From: JACDAN01 sp963847235
Lineage (GTDB): Bacteria; Actinomycetota; Thermoleophilia; Gaiellales; Gaiellaceae
Length of the DNA: 64,000 nt
Direction of reading: 5' to 3'
Assembly: GCA_963847235.1 (NCBI GenBank)
Contig: CAWJYU010000024.1
Coordinates: 85,682-149,681 of the forward strand
Made by a program: the position numbers and the translations under genes. Shown here in pieces: positions 59,565 through 64,000 of this stretch; the first letter of the stretch is position 1; each line of letters opens with the position of its first letter. The notes under the pieces are model-generated. The model made no database searches. It saw only the letters and a program-made list of their open reading frames with translations, and had not been told where the DNA came from.

Positions 59565-61845
59565 CCCAACGGACACGCCACGGAACGACGAGAACGGCCG
59601 CCGAGCTGCCCACGAGCGGCTCTCCACCGGTGCGCTCGCGCGGTGGGCGCGGGCGAACGCGAGCCATCCCTGGCGCGTCGTTGTGTCGTGGATCGGGATC
59701 GTCGTGCTGCTGATCGGCCTGGTGGCGACGGTCGGCGGAGACCTCCGCGATGAGTTCGACATCCCGGGATCCGACGCGCAGCGGGCGACCGACCTGATCG
59801 AGGCGGAGTTCGCGTCCGAGCAGGGCGGCGTGCTCAACGTCGTCTTCGCCGCGCCGGAAGGCGAGCGGCTGGACACGCCCGCGCGCGAGGCGGCTGTCCA
59901 GGACGCGATCGCGCGCCTGAAGTCGCCGGAGTTCCAGCCGACCGAGGAGAAAGCCGGCCTCGAGAGCGTCGGGAACCCCTTCAGCGAGGACACGTTCTCG
60001 GACGACGGGCGCATCGCCTACGCGGAAGCACAGTTCGACCGGGTGATCTACGACGAGGACCGCGAGGCGGTCGTCGCCGTCCAGGACGCCGTCAGGGAGA
60101 CGGTCGAGCCGGTCGGCGTGACCGTCGAGTACAACGGCGAGGCCGAGTTCCCGCCCGTCGAGCAGGGGACGTCCGAGGCCCTCGGGATCCTGGCGGCGAT
60201 CGTCGTCCTGCTGATCGTGTTCCGGACCTTCGTGGCCACCACGATCCCGATCGCGCTCGCGCTCACTGCGGTCGCGACAGCGTTCTTCCTGCTCTTCATC
60301 CTGGCCGGCATCACCGACATCAACACGATCACGCCGATCCTGGTGTCGATGATCGGGCTCGGGGTGGGAATCGACTACTCGCTCTTCATCGTCACGCGGT
60401 TCCGGCAGCTGCTCCACGACGGGCTCTCGCCGAGGGACGCCGCGGCGGAGGCGGGCGCATCGGCGGGTCGCGCGGTGGTGTTCGCGGGCCTGACCGTGGC
60501 GATCTCCGTGAGCGGCCTCGCATTCTTCGGGCTGGACTTCGTGACGAAGCTCGGCATCGGCTCGGCGCTCGGCGTCCTGACCACCGTGCTGATCGCCAAC
60601 TCGCTCCTGCTGGCCGTTCTGGCGCTGCTCGGGCACAAGATCGACCGGCTGAAAGTGCCGTTCCTGCGGGCGGTCGACGACTCCGAGGCGGCCAGGGAGA
60701 AGACCCTGATCGCCCGCTGGGGCAGGTTCGTGACCGGCCATGCCCGCGGCGTGTTCGCGGCCACGCTGCTGCTGATCCTGGGGCTGGCGGCGACCTCGGC
60801 GCTCGTGCGGCTCGGTGCCGCCGACCAGGGCACGCAGCCCACGGCGCAGACCAGCCGGCGGGCATACGACCTGCTCGCCGAGGGCTTCGGGCCGGGCTTC
60901 AACGGGCCGATCCCGATCGTCGTCGACGTGAACGGCGACGCCGGCACGCCGCAGAGGATCTACGACCGCGTCCGCGACCTGGACGGCGTCGCCTCGGCGG
61001 CGGAGCCGCAGCTCAACGACGAGGAAACCGTCGGCATCGTGTTCGTCACGCCGGGCTCGGCTCCACAGGACGAGGCGACTGACAACCTGGTCGACCGGCT
61101 GCGGAACGACATCGTCCCGGCCGCGACCGACGGCGGCGACTCGGTCGTCTACGTCTCCGGCCAGACCGCCGCGTTCAAGGACATCGCGGACCGGATCATG
61201 GAGCGGCTGCCGCTGTTCCTGCTGTTCATCATCGGCGTCACGTTCATCGTGCTGGCGATGGCGTTCCGCTCGATCGTGGTCTCGCTGACCGCGGCGGTCA
61301 CCACGATCCTGTCGGCCTTCGTCGGGTTCGGCGTCCTGACGCTGGTCGTCCAGGAAGGCCATCTGCTCGGTCTCACGGGGCTGGATCGGACCGGGCCAAT
61401 CGAGACGTTCGTCCCGCCGATCGCCTTCGCGATCCTGTTCGGGCTCTCGATGGACTACATGGTCTTCCTGATGAGCCGGATCCGGGAGGAGCACGTCCAC
61501 GGGCTCCAGACACGGCAGGCCGTCGAGCACGGGATCGCGGCGATCGGCCGGGTCGTGGTGGCAGCCGCGCTGATCATGGGCACCGTGTTCGCGGCGTTCA
61601 TCCTGAGCGCGGACCGGATCCCGAAGGAGTTCGGGCTCCTGCTCGCGGTTGCGATCATCACGGACGCCCTGATCGTGCGGATGACGCTCGTGCCCGCCCT
61701 CCTGACGATGCTGGGCGAGAAGTCCTGGTACATGCCGCGCTGGCTCGACCGGCTCCTGCCGAACATCACAATCGAGCCGCCTCAAGACGGCGAGCGCGAG
61801 CCGAGGTTCACGGAGCATCCGGCGCAGGCTCCCAGCCGGCCATGA
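59557..61845 (+). CDS. MMPL-family RND transporter
   Basis: The protein is 762 residues with about 12 helices in two similar halves. The first half has a helix near 35-55, a large extracytoplasmic loop, and a five-helix block with GLGVGIDYSLFIVTRFR. The second repeats the plan, with FGLSMDYMVFLMSRIREE. The Asp-Tyr pairs in these helices are the proton-relay residues of MMPL proteins. It exports lipids or hydrophobic compounds driven by protons. Confidence 0.92.
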   Translation: MTDPTDTPRNDENGRRAAHERLSTGALARWARANASHPWRVVVSWIGIVVLLIGLVATVGGDLRDEFDIPGSDAQRATDLIEAEFASEQGGVLNVVFAAPEGERLDTPAREAAVQDAIARLKSPEFQPTEEKAGLESVGNPFSEDTFSDDGRIAYAEAQFDRVIYDEDREAVVAVQDAVRETVEPVGVTVEYNGEAEFPPVEQGTSEALGILAAIVVLLIVFRTFVATTIPIALALTAVATAFFLLFILAGITDINTITPILVSMIGLGVGIDYSLFIVTRFRQLLHDGLSPRDAAAEAGASAGRAVVFAGLTVAISVSGLAFFGLDFVTKLGIGSALGVLTTVLIANSLLLAVLALLGHKIDRLKVPFLRAVDDSEAAREKTLIARWGRFVTGHARGVFAATLLLILGLAATSALVRLGAADQGTQPTAQTSRRAYDLLAEGFGPGFNGPIPIVVDVNGDAGTPQRIYDRVRDLDGVASAAEPQLNDEETVGIVFVTPGSAPQDEATDNLVDRLRNDIVPAATDGGDSVVYVSGQTAAFKDIADRIMERLPLFLLFIIGVTFIVLAMAFRSIVVSLTAAVTTILSAFVGFGVLTLVVQEGHLLGLTGLDRTGPIETFVPPIAFAILFGLSMDYMVFLMSRIREEHVHGLQTRQAVEHGIAAIGRVVVAAALIMGTVFAAFILSADRIPKEFGLLLAVAIITDALIVRMTLVPALLTMLGEKSWYMPRWLDRLLPNITIEPPQDGEREPRFTEHPAQAPSRP

Positions 61846-61859
61846 CCTGAGGATCGACA

Positions 61860-61889
61860 CCTGGGGGCGGCCGGCGCGCCGCCCCCAGG
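61860..61889 (+). terminator. Hairpin after the MMPL gene
   Basis: CCTGGGGGCGG / CCGCCCCCAGG, a perfect 11-bp stem with an 8-base loop 14 bases past the stop. No T tract follows, but position and strength suit a terminator. Confidence 0.65.
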
Positions 61890-61919
61890 CCACAGCGCGA
61901 ATGCGATAGACCCTGCGTC

Positions 61920-63443
61920 ATGACGCTCCTCGCCGACGTCGTCGCAGCATCGAAGGAGATCGCCGACACGAGCTCGCGGTCGCGGAAGATCGCAGTCATC
62001 GCCGACCTGCTGAGGAAGCTCGAACCGGATGAGATCCCGGTTGCCGTGGGCTTTCTCGCGGGCGCGCCTCGGCAGGGTCGGATCGGCGTCGGCTACTCGA
62101 CGATCTACGGGATCGAAGACGGCCCCGCACCGGAACCGTCTCTGACGATCGAGGAGCTCGACCGTGCGATCTCCGAGGTGCAGGCGACCACGGGCGGCGG
62201 CTCCGGGGCCAGACGCAAGGCGATCCTGGGCGGGCTCTTCGACCGAGCGACCGAGGACGAGGCCGACTTTCTGCGGCGGCTCTTCACGGGCGACCTGAGA
62301 CAGGGCGCGCTGGCCGGGCTGATGGTCGACGCGGTCGCGAAGGCGGCCGAGGTCCCCGGCGAGCTCGCGCGGCGCGCGCTGATGCTCTCGGGCGATCTCA
62401 CGCGTACGGCCGAGATCGCCCTGACGGAGGGCGATCTCGGGCTCCGGGCGGTGGGCTTCGAGCTCTTCCGGCCGATCTTCCCGATGCTCGCGTCCACCGC
62501 CGAGAGCGTGGACGAGGCGGTCGGGAGCTTCGAACGCGCTTCGGTCGAGTGGAAGCTCGACGGGATCCGCATCCAGATCCATCGCCGCGGCGACGAGGTC
62601 CGCATCTACACCCGCAACCTGAACGAGATCACGGATGCGCTGCCGGGGATCGCAGACGCAGTTCGCCGGCTCCCGGTGGAGCAGGCAGTCCTCGACGGCG
62701 AGGCGCTCTGGATGAGCGAGGACGGCCCTGCCGCCTTCCAGGACACGGTCTCGCGGCTCGACCGTGAGGCTCCGCCCGAAGGGGTCGTCACATTCCTCTT
62801 CGACCTCCTCCATGTGGACGGTGACGACCTGCTCGATACGCCGCTCGAGCAGCGCGCCGCCAGGCTCGACGCGATCGCGCCGCAGCTGAGGATCCCTGCG
62901 GTCGTCACCTCGGACCCCGCCGAGGGATCCCGCGTGCTCGAAGAGGCGCTCGGGGCCGGCCACGAAGGCGTCGTCGTGAAGGACGCGGCGTCGCTCTACG
63001 GCGCGGGCCGCCGCGGCAAGGCCTGGCGAAAGGTGAAGCCGGTGCGGACGTACGACCTCGTCGTGCTCGGCGCGGAGTGGGGACACGGCCGCCGGCAGGG
63101 CTGGCTCTCGAACCTCCACCTCGGCGCGAGAGATGCCAGGACTGGCGAGTTCGTGATGGTCGGCAAGTGCTTCAAGGGGCTGACGGACGAGCTCCTCGAG
63201 TGGCAGACCAGGGAGCTGCTCGAGCGCGAGAACGGCCGTCGGGGAATTGCCGTCCTCGTGCGGCCCGAGCTGGTGGTCGAGATCGCGCTCGACGGAGTCC
63301 AGGCCTCGACGCGCTACCCGGGCGGCGTCGCGCTGCGCTTCGCCCGCGTCAAGCGCTACCGGCCGGACAAGAGCGCGGCGGAGGCGGACACGATCGACGA
63401 CCTACGGGGGCTGCTTCCGGCCAGGTCAGGCGTCGAGGTCTAG
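61920..63443 (+). CDS. lig: ATP-dependent DNA ligase (LigB type)
   Basis: The protein is 507 residues. The N-terminal ~190 residues are the DNA-binding domain (RQGRIGVGYSTIYG, RRLFTGDLRQGALAGLM). The nucleotidyltransferase core starts with the adenylated lysine in VEWKLDGIRIQIHRRG (near 210), then VLDGEALWM, FLFDLLHVDGDDL, EGVVVKDAASLYGAGRRGKAWRKVKP, and an OB-fold end. It seals nicks using ATP and is an accessory ligase alongside the NAD-dependent enzyme in actinobacteria. Confidence 0.92.
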   Translation: MTLLADVVAASKEIADTSSRSRKIAVIADLLRKLEPDEIPVAVGFLAGAPRQGRIGVGYSTIYGIEDGPAPEPSLTIEELDRAISEVQATTGGGSGARRKAILGGLFDRATEDEADFLRRLFTGDLRQGALAGLMVDAVAKAAEVPGELARRALMLSGDLTRTAEIALTEGDLGLRAVGFELFRPIFPMLASTAESVDEAVGSFERASVEWKLDGIRIQIHRRGDEVRIYTRNLNEITDALPGIADAVRRLPVEQAVLDGEALWMSEDGPAAFQDTVSRLDREAPPEGVVTFLFDLLHVDGDDLLDTPLEQRAARLDAIAPQLRIPAVVTSDPAEGSRVLEEALGAGHEGVVVKDAASLYGAGRRGKAWRKVKPVRTYDLVVLGAEWGHGRRQGWLSNLHLGARDARTGEFVMVGKCFKGLTDELLEWQTRELLERENGRRGIAVLVRPELVVEIALDGVQASTRYPGGVALRFARVKRYRPDKSAAEADTIDDLRGLLPARSGVEV

Positions 63444-64000
63444 CTAGCGGCCGAGCCGGTACACGAGGCGGGCGAACTGGCCGACCTGCTCGGCCTCGAC
63501 CAGCTCGAGCCGGGAGGAGGTGATGCGCCGGGGCAGGAGCGGCGCCCCGCCGCCCAGGGTCACCGGTGCGATGCCGACGATGAGCTCGTCGAGGAGCCCT
63601 CGGTCGTCGAACTGGCCGACGAGGTCGCCGCCTCCGACGAGCCAGATGTTCTTGCCTTCCGCGGCGGCGGTCATCTCGGCGTGGACCGGCCCGACGTCGC
63701 CTTGGACGAAGTGGAGGTTGGCCCCGGGGGCCTCGGGCAGGTCCCGATGCGTGAAGACCCAGCAAGGCCGATCGCCGTAGAAGCTGCGCCACCAGTCCGG
63801 ATCGTCGATGAGGTTGTGGTTCGCCAGGCTCCACTCGTACGTCGTGGCCCCCATCGCCATCGCGCCGACGTCGGCCATGAACTCCTCGAACTCGCTCCCT
63901 GGGTCGGCGCCGCGGTCGACGACGAAGAGCCAGTCGAGCGAGTTCTGCTCGTCCGCGATGAAGCCGTCGAGAGTCGTGGCCGTGTAGTACTGCGTCTTCG
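63444..64000 (-). CDS. RibD/DHFR-like reductase, 5' end beyond the window
   Basis: Minus-strand frame open to the right edge: YYTATTLDGFIADEQNSLDWLF near the N-terminus, MAMGATTYEWSLANH, CWVFTHRDLP, NIWLVGGGDLVGQFDDRGLLDELIVGIAPVTLGGGAPLLPRR. This is the RibD-C/DHFR-like family seen also at 44.3-44.9 kb. About 184 residues are visible; only a few N-terminal ones should be missing. It ends one base after the ligase stop, convergently. Confidence 0.83.
   Translation of the reverse strand, partial: KTQYYTATTLDGFIADEQNSLDWLFVVDRGADPGSEFEEFMADVGAMAMGATTYEWSLANHNLIDDPDWWRSFYGDRPCWVFTHRDLPEAPGANLHFVQGDVGPVHAEMTAAAEGKNIWLVGGGDLVGQFDDRGLLDELIVGIAPVTLGGGAPLLPRRITSSRLELVEAEQVGQFARLVYRLGR

Noticed and set aside
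1..64000. CRISPR arrays, insertion sequences or a prophage
   Set aside because: No regularly spaced repeats of CRISPR type, no transposase, integrase or phage structural gene was recognised in either strand.

Overview
This is a GC-rich, gene-dense bacterial chromosome segment. Many genes start with GTG or TTG, and runs of genes are stitched together by ATGA or GTGA start/stop overlaps. The gene families point to a high-GC actinobacterium, plausibly a Thermoleophilia-like lineage: a primary sigma factor with a compact N-terminus, an F420-type luciferase-like oxidoreductase, a DUF4242 protein, a zinc-ribbon cyclase/ATPase, a LigB-type ATP-dependent DNA ligase, a RskA-like anti-sigma factor and MMPL transport. 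No rRNA, CRISPR array or transposase was seen. This placement is inference from gene content.

Layout. 0-6 kb: end of an LPG-synthase-type membrane protein, a MacB-like ATPase/permease pair closed by a strong terminator, an NAD-epimerase and a methyltransferase. 6-14.7 kb: small stress and housekeeping genes, a decayed thyX, an ECF sigma/anti-sigma pair, a cupredoxin-like exported protein, superoxide dismutase, an MptA/FolE2-type GTP cyclohydrolase, an Fpg/Nei glycosylase and asparaginase. 14.8-19.4 kb: primary sigma factor, a 51-residue zinc-ribbon gene and a polar amino-acid ABC transporter in which all four genes carry frameshifts. 19.4-22.4 kb: a minus-strand operon of membrane protein, cupredoxin lipoprotein, second membrane protein, sigma factor, zf-HC2 anti-sigma, PrmC-like methyltransferase and a small lipid-binding-like protein.

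22.5-37.7 kb is catabolic. Class III aminotransferase, (methyl)malonate-semialdehyde dehydrogenase, dihydropyrimidinase/hydantoinase, a complete NMT1/THI5-type ABC importer and an N-carbamoyl amidohydrolase together could carry dihydropyrimidines or hydantoins through beta-alanine-type intermediates to acetyl-CoA. The dihydropyrimidine dehydrogenase of the first step is not in the window.

38.1-44.9 kb is accessory in character. It holds a structured intergenic region with a tRNA-like element whose best fold is a non-canonical 8-bp acceptor / 4-bp T-stem cloverleaf with a long variable arm, a broken HEPN/MNT pair, and a run of accessory genes (luciferase-like, peptidase E, acetyltransferase, cupin, RibD-like). 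Four of those genes are each followed, within 30 bases of the stop codon, by a copy of the same ~33-bp repeat.

45-64 kb: PadR-controlled exported hydrolase, glycosyltransferase/DUF218/rhodanese/PEP-mutase/DedA cluster, a five-gene catabolic operon (MetE-like, citryl-CoA-lyase-like, PaaK-like ligase, VOC dioxygenase-like, GST), a signalling block (receiver, membrane histidine kinase, and a cyclase-receiver-LuxR fusion), an MMPL transporter, an ATP-dependent DNA ligase and a partial RibD-like reductase.

Reading-frame breaks are unusually common but clustered (about 7.1-7.6, 16.4-18.9, 21.5, 25.1-26.0, 32.4-33.3, 38.7-39.4, 41.5-43.3 and 50.85 kb), while long stretches have none. Local sequence error and genuine decay cannot be separated from sequence alone.
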